Assembly (NCBI RefSeq): GCF_022346545.1
Contig: NZ_JAKRNU010000003.1
Location: 62,001-126,000 of the forward strand
Length of the DNA: 64,000 bases
From: Sporosarcina sp. ACRSM
GTDB taxonomy: Bacteria > Bacillota > Bacilli > Bacillales_A > Planococcaceae
Reading direction: 5' to 3'
Made by a program: the position numbers and the translations under genes. Position 1 is the stretch's first letter. Each line of letters starts with the position of its first letter. Below the pieces are notes generated by a model. The model searched no databases and was not told where the DNA came from. It saw only the letters and a program-made list of their open reading frames with translations. Below, piece by piece: positions 9,844-17,024 of this stretch.

Positions 9844-9992
9844 TTAATAGTTGCCCTCCAAAACGTAAAAAAAATAAGTGTATGATTTTACAATTTGTCC
9901 AATTACAATAGTCAAAAAAATTAGTAAAGTATAGTATGAAGTCTAACGAAAATCACGTTAACTAGCAAGGGAAATTGAATAGAGGAATCCAT

Positions 9993-10062
9993 ACGACAAT
10001 CACAGCGGCAGAGAAGAAAACGCCCATGATCCTTGCCGTTGGACAATGGGTAAAATAGACAC
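9993..10062 (+). pseudogene. 5' stub of mmsA (remnant of paralogue of 4947-6410)
   Basis: The intergenic region upstream of pucR2 and the following 70 bases copy the corresponding region at 4797-5016, including the start of mmsA. The start codon is now ACG (ATG in copy 1), the GGACAATGGGTAAAAT segment is still identical, and the next codon TCG has become an in-frame TAG. Homology ends just before the ribosome site of the Fe-S gene at 10084. This is direct sequence evidence that mmsA once followed pucR2 and was deleted. Confidence 0.8.
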
Positions 10063-10083
10063 AAAGTAAAAGGAGACTTGACT

Positions 10084-10350
10084 ATGGATCAAACAATCAT
10101 CTGTAGATGTGAAGAAGTTTCTTTACATGACATTCAACATACTGCAGCCACCTATAACTGCTCTGCCCGTGAAGTGAAATTACGAACACGTGCGGGTATG
10201 GGGTACTGTGGCGGGCGGACATGTAGACCAGCTGTAGATGCGGTGTTAGAAGCGGCTACGGGGGAAAAAGCAGGACACGATATACCGATGAAAGTCCAAC
10301 CACCTGTCAGACCTGTATCATTGTCCGTTTTGGGAGGGGAAGTAAAATGA
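10084..10350 (+). CDS. BFD-type (2Fe-2S)-binding protein, small subunit of flavoprotein oxidase
   Basis: 88-aa protein with four cysteines in the C-x-C (ICRCEE) and C-x4-C (GYCGGRTC) arrangement of bacterioferritin-associated-ferredoxin-like [2Fe-2S] domains. In many HcnB/OoxA/NoxA-type enzymes this domain forms the C-terminus of the NAD/FAD subunit; here it is a separate gene and the flavoprotein at 10738 lacks it. A TTG at 10078 is in frame, but AAAGGAG is only 2 nt from it and 8 nt from the ATG at 10084. The stop overlaps the next ATG by 4 bases, indicating coupled translation. It probably passes electrons from the flavin subunits. Confidence 0.85.
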   Translation: MDQTIICRCEEVSLHDIQHTAATYNCSAREVKLRTRAGMGYCGGRTCRPAVDAVLEAATGEKAGHDIPMKVQPPVRPVSLSVLGGEVK

Positions 10351-10745
10351 TAAACCGTATAGTAGATCATCCGGTTCTTGGGAAATTAACGAACCAAAAG
10401 CTAGTCAATTTTACTTTTGATGGTGTTACTTATAAAGGTTTTGAAGGAGATACCATCGCATCGGCACTGCTTGCAAATGGCATTAGACAACTGCGCGTGC
10501 ATGAAGAGACCGGCGCACCACGAGCCATTTACTGTAATATTGGCCATTGCTTTGAATGTCGTGTAACGGTCAATCATGCACAAGGGGTTCGGGCATGTAT
10601 GACACCAATCGAAAAAAATATGATCGTCGAAAGTGGCAAATTACAGGCCACACCATTTGAATCTGCACCAGAAGAATGGCCGCGTACATATGCCGAATTT
10701 GAACAGAAGAACAAAGGAAAAAAGGTCGGTGAGTTACATGTATGA
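10347..10745 (+). CDS. HcnA/SoxA-N-like (2Fe-2S)-binding protein
   Basis: 132-aa ferredoxin-like subunit of the HcnA type (plant-type 2Fe-2S fold, Fer2_4). The cluster cysteines are in YCNIGHCFECRV, with a downstream Cys in RACMTP. The N-terminal segment FTFDGVTYKGFEGDTIASALLANG is typical of hydrogen-cyanide-synthase A and of opine, hydroxyproline or sarcosine oxidase small subunits. Start ATG overlaps the previous stop, and the end overlaps the next gene by 8 bases. It would form, with the two flavoproteins, a heteromeric dehydrogenase that oxidises a secondary amine or amino acid and delivers electrons to the respiratory chain (family knowledge). Confidence 0.85.
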   Translation: MINRIVDHPVLGKLTNQKLVNFTFDGVTYKGFEGDTIASALLANGIRQLRVHEETGAPRAIYCNIGHCFECRVTVNHAQGVRACMTPIEKNMIVESGKLQATPFESAPEEWPRTYAEFEQKNKGKKVGELHV

Positions 10746-11928
10746 TGTCGTCATCATTGGTGCGGGTCCCGCTGGCTTATCGGCTGCCATTGCATGCCGC
10801 GAATCAAATTTACATGTCATGGTCATCGATGAATTTTCAAAACCAGGTGGACGATTGCTAGGACAACTTCACCAAGAGCCGAATGGGGAATGGTGGAATG
10901 GCATAAAAGAAACACAAATATTACTAGATACGGCAGAAAAACTGAACACAGAAATTAAATGTGGTGTTTCTGCCCATCATATCGAAAAAGTAGAACACGG
11001 CTATGCCATCCATACAAATATAGGCGTTTTTGACACGACCAATCTGTTAATCGCAACAGGCGCCGCGGAAACCGCGGTCCCGATTCCGGGTTGGACACTT
11101 CCTGGTGTAATGTCCATTGGTGCAGCACAAGTGATGACAAACGTCCATCGCGTTCGCGTTGGGAAGAAAGGGATTGTCGTTGGTGTCAACGTTTTGTCTG
11201 CAGCGATTGCCCGTGAACTTCAAATTGCTGGGATTGAACTGCACAGTATGGCGCTACCGATTGCCAACACCGTCACGAAAAAACATGCCGATCCCAAACA
11301 TGTCATGGATGGATTGGTGCGAATTGCTCATTTGGCACCTTCTGCTTTCCTGCGGTTTGGAAGTAAATTTGCCAAATCCGAGTGGGTACGTGATATTGCT
11401 GTGAAATTTTATCCAAAAGGCGGCGTGAAAATGTGGGGAATGCCCATCCATATTCGCAAAGCCATCGTTCAAATAAACGGGACGGAAAAGGTGGAATCCG
11501 TTACGATGTGTGATATTACTGCGGACGGAGAAGTGATTGCAGGCAGCGAAAAAACAATTGACGTCGATTTTGTCTGTATAGCGGGAGGACTTTATCCACT
11601 TGCAGAACTTGCCTCAGTTATCGGTTGTCCATTCCAGTATGTCGAAGAGTTGGGTGGTCATATCCCAGTTCATAATGAACAAATGGAAACACCACTGAAA
11701 GGCTTATATGTTGCGGGCAATATTACAGGCATCGAAAGTGCAAAAGTCGCTCGTGCACAAGGAACGCTTGCGGGATACTCGATTGCGAAAAACCATGCCA
11801 AAATACAACAAGCGATGAGAGATGTAAAAGCAGTCCGTGAGTCAGCATCCATCCAATTCCATCCTGCTATTGTTGAAGGGCGGGAGAGGATCCAAAGATC
11901 TTTCCTAGAATATGAAAATGCACAATAA
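10738..11928 (+). CDS. NAD(P)/FAD-dependent oxidoreductase, HcnB/opine-oxidase A-like subunit
   Basis: 396-aa pyridine-nucleotide-disulfide-type flavoprotein. The N-terminal dinucleotide motif is VVIIGAGPAGLSAA, a second nucleotide-binding region lies at VGKKGIVVGVNVLS, and a C-terminal FAD motif reads GLYVAGNITGIESA. This is the order seen in HcnB, OoxA/NoxA and the alpha subunit of D-hydroxyproline or proline dehydrogenases. Unlike those, it has no C-terminal C-x-C...C-x4-C Fe-S domain; that domain is supplied by the separate gene at 10084. The frame is open to 10633, but GTG 10729 or ATG 10738 gives the family N-terminus; 10738 is chosen. Confidence 0.87.
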   Translation: MYDVVIIGAGPAGLSAAIACRESNLHVMVIDEFSKPGGRLLGQLHQEPNGEWWNGIKETQILLDTAEKLNTEIKCGVSAHHIEKVEHGYAIHTNIGVFDTTNLLIATGAAETAVPIPGWTLPGVMSIGAAQVMTNVHRVRVGKKGIVVGVNVLSAAIARELQIAGIELHSMALPIANTVTKKHADPKHVMDGLVRIAHLAPSAFLRFGSKFAKSEWVRDIAVKFYPKGGVKMWGMPIHIRKAIVQINGTEKVESVTMCDITADGEVIAGSEKTIDVDFVCIAGGLYPLAELASVIGCPFQYVEELGGHIPVHNEQMETPLKGLYVAGNITGIESAKVARAQGTLAGYSIAKNHAKIQQAMRDVKAVRESASIQFHPAIVEGRERIQRSFLEYENAQ

Positions 11929-11953
11929 ACCTTTGAAATAAGGAGGATGTGGA

Positions 11954-13135
11954 ATGTCGATGAAAAATCATGCGGAAGTCGCGATAATTGGTGGGGGAAT
12001 TGTCGGCTGTGCCATCGCTTATTATGTTGCCAAATCGGGCATTGACTGTGTACTCATTGAGAAAAATGATATTGCAAGCGGTACTTCTTCACGCTGTGAC
12101 GGCAACGTGACCATTGTGGATAAAGACCCTGGATTTGATAGTCTAATGTCCTGGAAAAGTCAGGAATTGACGATCGAGTTGAATAAGGAATTGGATTTGC
12201 CATTCGAATACCGACCACTCGGCAGTTTGCTCGTCTGTGAAAATGATAGAGAAATGCAAGCAGCGAAAGAATGGGTGGACATTCAAACAGCTGCTGGTCT
12301 GAAATTCAACTTACTGGATCGGGAAGATCTGCGACAAGAATCACCTTATTTTGCAGATGATATTCCAGGCGGCTTGGAATGCGAAACGGATTCGCTGATC
12401 AATCCTTATCTGTTTTGTTATTCACTGATTGAAAAGGCCAAGCAGTATGGTCTGAAATTACAAACACAGGCAGAAGTGACGAACATTACGAAAAAAGAAA
12501 CGTTTACCATTGAAACGACGAACGGAACCTTTACCGCCAAGAAAGTGGTCAATGCAGCAGGTGTATGGGCACCTTTCATCGGCAAAATGCTGGATCTCGA
12601 CATCCCGATCATCCCAAGAAAAGGGCATATCATGGTTGGTGCTCGACAAAAACCGATCATGATGCGCAACGTCATGGAGTTCGGTTATTTGATGAACAAA
12701 TTTGGCCGGGAGCGTATTGTCGATAAAAGAACGGAGCAACATGGTGTGGCATTGGTGCTGGAGCCAACGGAAAGCCAGAATTTCTTACTAGGAAGCAGCC
12801 GCCAGTTTGTCGGGTATGATGGAAGAATCGATATCAATGTCGTGGAAACGATGGCGAGAAGGGCGATGCGATTCTACCCGAAAATGAATGATTTCACGAT
12901 GATCCGCACATACACCGGATTCAGACCATGGACGTCCGATCATTTGCCGATTGTTTCAGAAGTCGATAGCATACCAGGATTTTTCATCGCAGCCGGACAT
13001 GAAGGCGATGGCATCAGTTTGGCGACGGTTACTGGGAAGTTAATTGACGAATTGATTCGCGGTGTATCCGACACCATTATTCCAACAGATCCATTACGAT
13101 TTGATCGTTTTGCGAAAGTGGCTGTGACACAATAA
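11954..13135 (+). CDS. DAO-family FAD-dependent oxidoreductase, HcnC/opine-oxidase B-like subunit
   Basis: 393-aa D-amino-acid-oxidase-fold flavoprotein with AIIGGGIVGCAIAYYVAKSG at the N-terminus, the following Glu/Asn motif (IEKNDIASGTSSR) and the C-terminal GFRPWTSDHLPIV...AAGHEGDGIS block that closes the FAD site. It is the probable substrate-oxidising subunit and acts on the C-N bond of an amino acid, imino acid or opine. AAGGAGGA lies 6 nt before the ATG. It ends the four-gene operon 10084-13135. Glycine oxidase, sarcosine oxidase beta, D-hydroxyproline dehydrogenase beta and opine oxidase B are all compatible; the Fe-S partners favour the last two. Confidence 0.87.
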   Translation: MSMKNHAEVAIIGGGIVGCAIAYYVAKSGIDCVLIEKNDIASGTSSRCDGNVTIVDKDPGFDSLMSWKSQELTIELNKELDLPFEYRPLGSLLVCENDREMQAAKEWVDIQTAAGLKFNLLDREDLRQESPYFADDIPGGLECETDSLINPYLFCYSLIEKAKQYGLKLQTQAEVTNITKKETFTIETTNGTFTAKKVVNAAGVWAPFIGKMLDLDIPIIPRKGHIMVGARQKPIMMRNVMEFGYLMNKFGRERIVDKRTEQHGVALVLEPTESQNFLLGSSRQFVGYDGRIDINVVETMARRAMRFYPKMNDFTMIRTYTGFRPWTSDHLPIVSEVDSIPGFFIAAGHEGDGISLATVTGKLIDELIRGVSDTIIPTDPLRFDRFAKVAVTQ

Positions 13136-13160
13136 GAGGATTTTAAATTAAAAGAGGGAT

Positions 13161-13265
13161 AGCGAAGAAGAAATTACAGTAGAGGAATGGGCGAAGCGGT
13201 TAGCTACGATACTCTATGAGGTACTAATCACAATCGGAAAGAGTGTTTCAAAAATTACTAAGTAA
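13161..13265 (+). other. Start-less coding-like remnant in 429-bp gene-free gap
   Basis: A 34-codon open stretch ending in TAA encodes a plausible amphipathic peptide (EEITVEEWAKRLATILYEVL...), but it has an upstream stop and no start codon or ribosome site. It could be the tail of a deleted gene or chance. Apart from this and the terminator at 13306, nothing else is seen in 13136-13564. Confidence 0.25.
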
Positions 13266-13305
13266 GAGAGGCATTGCAAACGAAGCTTCAAATAAGTAAG
13301 GGTTT

Positions 13306-13352
13306 AGACTGTAGACAAAAGCGTGAAAGCGCTCGATGTTTACAGTCTTTTT
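13306..13352 (+). terminator. Rho-independent terminator after the flavoprotein operon
   Basis: AGACTGTAgAcA pairs with TGtTTACAGTCT, with an inner AGCG/CGCT stem, followed by TTTTTG. Confidence 0.7.
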
Positions 13353-13588
13353 GTGGTTTGCAAAGCTTATAGAGGGTTGAAGACGACTTCGGCGTTTAAA
13401 AGGACATTTTTGTTATTGGACAAAGTGTAAAGTAAATTCATTTTTAATCTTACTAAGTGTTAATCAGGAGTTGGAAATACGATCAATATACTGTTAAGGC
13501 AGACTGGAGAGCTGTTTAGCAAGTGTGATAGAGGATTACTGTAAAGCGTTATGAACGTATCAAAATGAAAACAGGGGGTTCATTGGTT

Positions 13589-15130
13589 GTGAATAAGCTC
13601 GATCACGTTGTAGGTGAAGAAAAATTGGTAGACAGACTTTACCACTTTATAGATGGAGCAAGATCAGAAGGTAAAAATGAACGTTATGGTTATGTTTATA
13701 ACCCATCCACAGGTGAGGAAACGGCTGTTTGTCCTTATGCAACAGCTGAGGAAGTGGACGTTGCGGTAGAAGCTGCAGAACAAGCCTTTAAAGGATGGAA
13801 GAGCACGCCTGTTGCGAAAAGAGTAGAGATTCTTTTCAAATTCAAATCATTACTCGTTAAGGCGACAGATGAGCTGGCTACTATGATTGGACAAGAAAAT
13901 GGAAAAACAATCACGGATGCCAAAGGGGAAATCAGTCGTGCAATCGAAGCGGTCGACTTTGCGATGAATGCACCGCATTTGTTAAAAGGGGAGCACTCAT
14001 CTGATGTAGGCGGAGACATTAACGCCTTTTCTATTAAACAACCACTTGGCGTCGTTACCTGTATTGCACCGTTTAATTTCCCTGTCATGGTACCTGTTGC
14101 AATGTCGACAATGGCACTTGCATGCGGTAATTCGGTGATCTTAAAGCCTTCCGAGCGTGTACCGAATTCTGCATTATTCATCTCGGAGCTGTGGAAAAAG
14201 GCGGGGCTTCCTGCAGGGGTATGGAGTGTAGTAAATGGCGACAAGGAAGCGGTCGATGCACTGATTACCCACCCCAAGGTGATGGCTGTTAGTTTTGTAG
14301 GTTCAACAAAAGTGGCGGAAACAATTTATGAAAAAGCAAGCCGGCATCATAAACGAGTCGCTGCATTTGGTGGAGGAAAAAACCATATGATCATCATGCC
14401 AGATGCTGATATCGATTTTGCAGTCACTTCTTTCATAGGTGCTGCATATGGAGCTGCCTCCCAGCGTTGTATGGCTCTTTCTGTTGCAATGCCAGTAGGG
14501 GAAAAAACAGCAAAGGTATTTGTTGAAAAGTTGAAAAGGCGCGTCGAGGAGTTAAAAGTGGGCTCATATGACGATGAGGAAGCAGACTTTGGACCGGTGA
14601 TCACGCAACAAGCGAAAGAGCAGGTACTCAAGTCAATTGAAGGAAGCTTGAGGGAAGGTGCGAAGCTCTGTGTGGATGGCCGTGATCCAGATGTGGGGAG
14701 AACTACTAATGGTTATTACTTGGGGGCCACTTTACTTGACCGTGTCACACCGGATATGGAAATTTACCAGGAAGAAGTGTTTGGTCCGGCAAGGATAGTC
14801 GTTCACGTTAATAGCTTGGACGAAGCGATCAATCTGGTAAACGAACATGAATACGGCAATGGCGTGACAATCTTCACACAGAGTGGTCCTGCTGCCCGCA
14901 AATTCACAGAGGAAATCGAGGTTGGCATGGTTGGGGTTAATGTCCCCATTCCGATTCCGGTAGGCTATCACAATTTTGGAGGATGGAAGCGTTCGAAGTT
15001 TGGCGAAAGTCATATGTTCGGACCGGACACCGTGCGCTTCTTCACGAAAATAAAAACAGTATCTGAAAGATGGCCAGAATCGAAAGGTAACGATGATGTT
15101 GCATTTGATTTTCCGAGTAATCGCAATTGA
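13589..15130 (+). CDS. CoA-acylating methylmalonate-semialdehyde dehydrogenase (second, divergent)
   Basis: About 513 aa, same MMSDH subfamily as 4947-6410. Asn in APFNFP, catalytic Cys in SQRCMALS, and GGGKNH replacing the usual ELGGK general-base motif, as in CoA-acylating enzymes. It is much less similar to copy 1 than the flanking aminotransferases are to each other, so it was acquired or diverged separately. The frame is open to an ATG at 13565 with no ribosome site; GGGGG at 13574-13578 suits the GTG at 13589. The N-terminus is longer than that of copy 1, and the C-terminus has a short hydrophilic tail. It precedes aminotransferase 2, repeating the MMSDH-aminotransferase pairing. Confidence 0.88.
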   Translation: MNKLDHVVGEEKLVDRLYHFIDGARSEGKNERYGYVYNPSTGEETAVCPYATAEEVDVAVEAAEQAFKGWKSTPVAKRVEILFKFKSLLVKATDELATMIGQENGKTITDAKGEISRAIEAVDFAMNAPHLLKGEHSSDVGGDINAFSIKQPLGVVTCIAPFNFPVMVPVAMSTMALACGNSVILKPSERVPNSALFISELWKKAGLPAGVWSVVNGDKEAVDALITHPKVMAVSFVGSTKVAETIYEKASRHHKRVAAFGGGKNHMIIMPDADIDFAVTSFIGAAYGAASQRCMALSVAMPVGEKTAKVFVEKLKRRVEELKVGSYDDEEADFGPVITQQAKEQVLKSIEGSLREGAKLCVDGRDPDVGRTTNGYYLGATLLDRVTPDMEIYQEEVFGPARIVVHVNSLDEAINLVNEHEYGNGVTIFTQSGPAARKFTEEIEVGMVGVNVPIPIPVGYHNFGGWKRSKFGESHMFGPDTVRFFTKIKTVSERWPESKGNDDVAFDFPSNRN

Positions 15131-15188
15131 CGGAAACAGTCAGTGAAGATAGGTCATTATGATTGATAAGGGAAGAGGGGGAAAGAAG

Positions 15189-16547
15189 ATGACAAAAGTG
15201 GGACAGGAAACCGAATCGTTAGTTGAAAAGGATCGTCAACATGTGTGGCATCATATATCAGCCTATAATGAAAAGAATCCACCGATGATTATAACGGAAG
15301 GAAAAGGGGCTTGGATTACAGATCATAATGGCAATAGGTACCTCGATGGCATGTCCGGACTGTGGTGCGTAAATGTTGGGTATGGGCGTGAGGAACTGGC
15401 GAAAGCCGCATATGAACAGATGACGAAGCTGGCGTATGCACCTTTGACACAAAGTCACGAACCAGCGATCGAGCTCGCTGAAAAGTTGAATGAAATGCTT
15501 GGTGACGAGTATGTGTTTTTCTATTCGAATAGCGGATCTGATGCAAATGAAGTGGCGTTCAAGCTAGCACGTCAATATCATCAGCAAAACGGGGAATCAT
15601 CCCGCTACAAATTCATCTCCCGCTATCGCGCGTACCATGGAAGTTCAATGGGTGCGCTCTCAGCGACAGGACAAGCACTTCGTAAATACAAGTACGAGCC
15701 GCTTGTACCGGGATTTCTGCACGTTGCACCACCTGACAATTATCGCAGACCTGCGGGGCAATCAATTGAAGAATATAATATCCAACGCGCCCAAGAGTTT
15801 GAGGAGAAAATTATTTGGGAGCAGAAAGAGACGATTGCCGGCATTATTTTGGAACCGCTTATTACAGGTGGAGGTGTCTTGATTCCTCATCCGGTTTACT
15901 TGGAAAAAGTCCAAGAAATCTGCCAACGTCACGGTGTCCTTCTTATTATCGATGAAGTCATTTGTGGATTCGGAAGAACTGGAAAAGCATTCGGTCATCA
16001 GCATTTTAATGTGAAACCGGATATTATTACAATGGCGAAAGGACTAACGAGCGCCTATTTACCGTTATCAGTTACAGCAGTTCGAAAAGAGATTTATGAA
16101 AAGTTTGATACGGGTGAACAGAACAGCCATCTACGCCACATTAATACATTCGGCGGGAACCCTGCGGCTTGTGCAGTTGCGTTGAAGAATCTTGAGATTA
16201 TTGAAAAAGAAAGTCTTGTCGAACGATCGGCGAATCTCGGGGAGCGTCTTCAAAAAGAATTGGCAAGCTTGAAGGACCATCCATTTGTTGGCGATATCCG
16301 TGGTCTCGGTTTCCTTCTAGGAATTGAACTTGTTGAAGACAAGAAAACGAAGCAACCTGCTTCCAATGCACGTGTCGCGAAAATTATCGGGGAATGCAAG
16401 GCGAATGGGCTTATCATCGGAAGGAATGGTGATACAGTAGCCGGCTATAATAATATTTTAGCGCTTAGCCCACCGCTATCCTGCACCGACGAAGATGTAG
16501 ATTTTATGATCGCGGTTGTAAAGAAAGTGTTTAAAGAAAACGAATGA
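15189..16547 (+). CDS. Class III (omega-amino acid) aminotransferase, YhxA-like (copy 2)
   Basis: 452-aa near-duplicate of the enzyme at 6440-7798, with the same SNSGSDANE, IDEVICGFGRTG and ITMAKGLTS motifs. Most differences lie in the first 110 residues (for example IITEGKGA for VWESAEGA) and in conservative changes. The ATG at 15189 follows GGAAGAGGGGG; an in-frame ATG at 15159 would add ten residues of unlikely sequence. It sits 58 bp after MMSDH 2. Two copies of the same transaminase each beside a different MMSDH suggest use of two related substrates or two regulatory inputs (inference). Confidence 0.9.
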   Translation: MTKVGQETESLVEKDRQHVWHHISAYNEKNPPMIITEGKGAWITDHNGNRYLDGMSGLWCVNVGYGREELAKAAYEQMTKLAYAPLTQSHEPAIELAEKLNEMLGDEYVFFYSNSGSDANEVAFKLARQYHQQNGESSRYKFISRYRAYHGSSMGALSATGQALRKYKYEPLVPGFLHVAPPDNYRRPAGQSIEEYNIQRAQEFEEKIIWEQKETIAGIILEPLITGGGVLIPHPVYLEKVQEICQRHGVLLIIDEVICGFGRTGKAFGHQHFNVKPDIITMAKGLTSAYLPLSVTAVRKEIYEKFDTGEQNSHLRHINTFGGNPAACAVALKNLEIIEKESLVERSANLGERLQKELASLKDHPFVGDIRGLGFLLGIELVEDKKTKQPASNARVAKIIGECKANGLIIGRNGDTVAGYNNILALSPPLSCTDEDVDFMIAVVKKVFKENE

Positions 16548-16558
16548 ATGATCTGGAT

Positions 16559-16579
16559 AGAGGTGTGTGCACACCTCTT
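16559..16579 (+). terminator. Possible terminator hairpin
   Basis: AGAGGTGT pairs with ACACCTCT over a GTGC loop, followed only by TATT, so the T-run is weak. Confidence 0.4.
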
Positions 16580-16638
16580 ATTCCTATATCTATCTTCTTT
16601 CAGCAAATGTTTTTGTACTGTAAGCGAAGCGTCAGGTA

Positions 16639-16863
16639 CAGAAGACTCCGACCTCTGTAGGTGGCGAGATGAATGCGGTTTTGTTTCCTGATCAGCGGGT
16701 GTTCAAACGCCCGCTGAACGAAGAATGGAAGGCAACCTAAGTTCGCCGCGTCCTGAAGGAAAGTGCCTTAATTTCTGCAAAGAACACAGAAATACGGCAA
16801 ATCGAACCCTTTGCTGTTCGATTGGCAACGGTTGCATGACCTACATCCTGTAGGCCCGCGGAT
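16639..16863 (+). repeat. 225-bp structured dispersed repeat, copy X1
   Basis: 225 bp that recurs at 22592-22816 with the same length and only five substitutions. It contains a CCTCTGTAGG hairpin, then GATGAATGC, a strong TCAGCGGG...CCCGCTGA hairpin, smaller hairpins (ATTTCTG/CAGAAAT, AATCGAAC/GTTCGATT) and a terminal CCTACA/TGTAGG hairpin ending in GCGGAT. No protein reading frame spans it. The density of paired segments suggests a structured RNA or a non-autonomous mobile-element end. Together with adjacent sequence it fills most of the 300-bp gap between the aminotransferase and the 40-aa gene. Confidence 0.85.
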
Positions 16864-16890
16864 TTAATTATAACAATGGGAGGTGTTGAG

Positions 16891-17013
16891 ATGTTCAATT
16901 TACCAGCGGAAACGTTTTGGTGGCTTGTTCCGTGGCCATTCATATGGGTAGGATTGGCCTTGGTATTGTATGTAAAGTTGAAAAGGGAAGATGAGAAAGA
17001 AAATGATCGTTAG
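16891..17013 (+). CDS. 40-aa membrane protein, probable small accessory partner of the SSS symporter
   Basis: Small gene with a good ribosome site (GGGAGGTG 5 nt before the ATG). It encodes one hydrophobic helix (WWLVPWPFIWVGLALVLYV) and a charged C-terminus (KLKREDEKENDR). It lies 11 bp before the sodium:solute symporter. Short membrane proteins encoded directly before SSS transporters are known as small accessory subunits, so the same role is inferred here. No enzymatic motif. The positive-then-acidic tail suggests the C-terminus is cytoplasmic. Confidence 0.75.
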   Translation: MFNLPAETFWWLVPWPFIWVGLALVLYVKLKREDEKENDR

Positions 17014-17024
17014 GGGGGAAAGCA

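Noticed and set aside
13325..13338. cre-like TGAAAGCGCTCGAT sequence
   Set aside because: Three mismatches to the consensus in the second half, and it lies inside a terminator hairpin rather than a promoter.
16639..16863. Protein-coding interpretation of the X repeat (short frames on both strands)
   Set aside because: Frames are short, differ between copies at non-synonymous positions, have no ribosome sites and do not agree with the strong hairpin structure.
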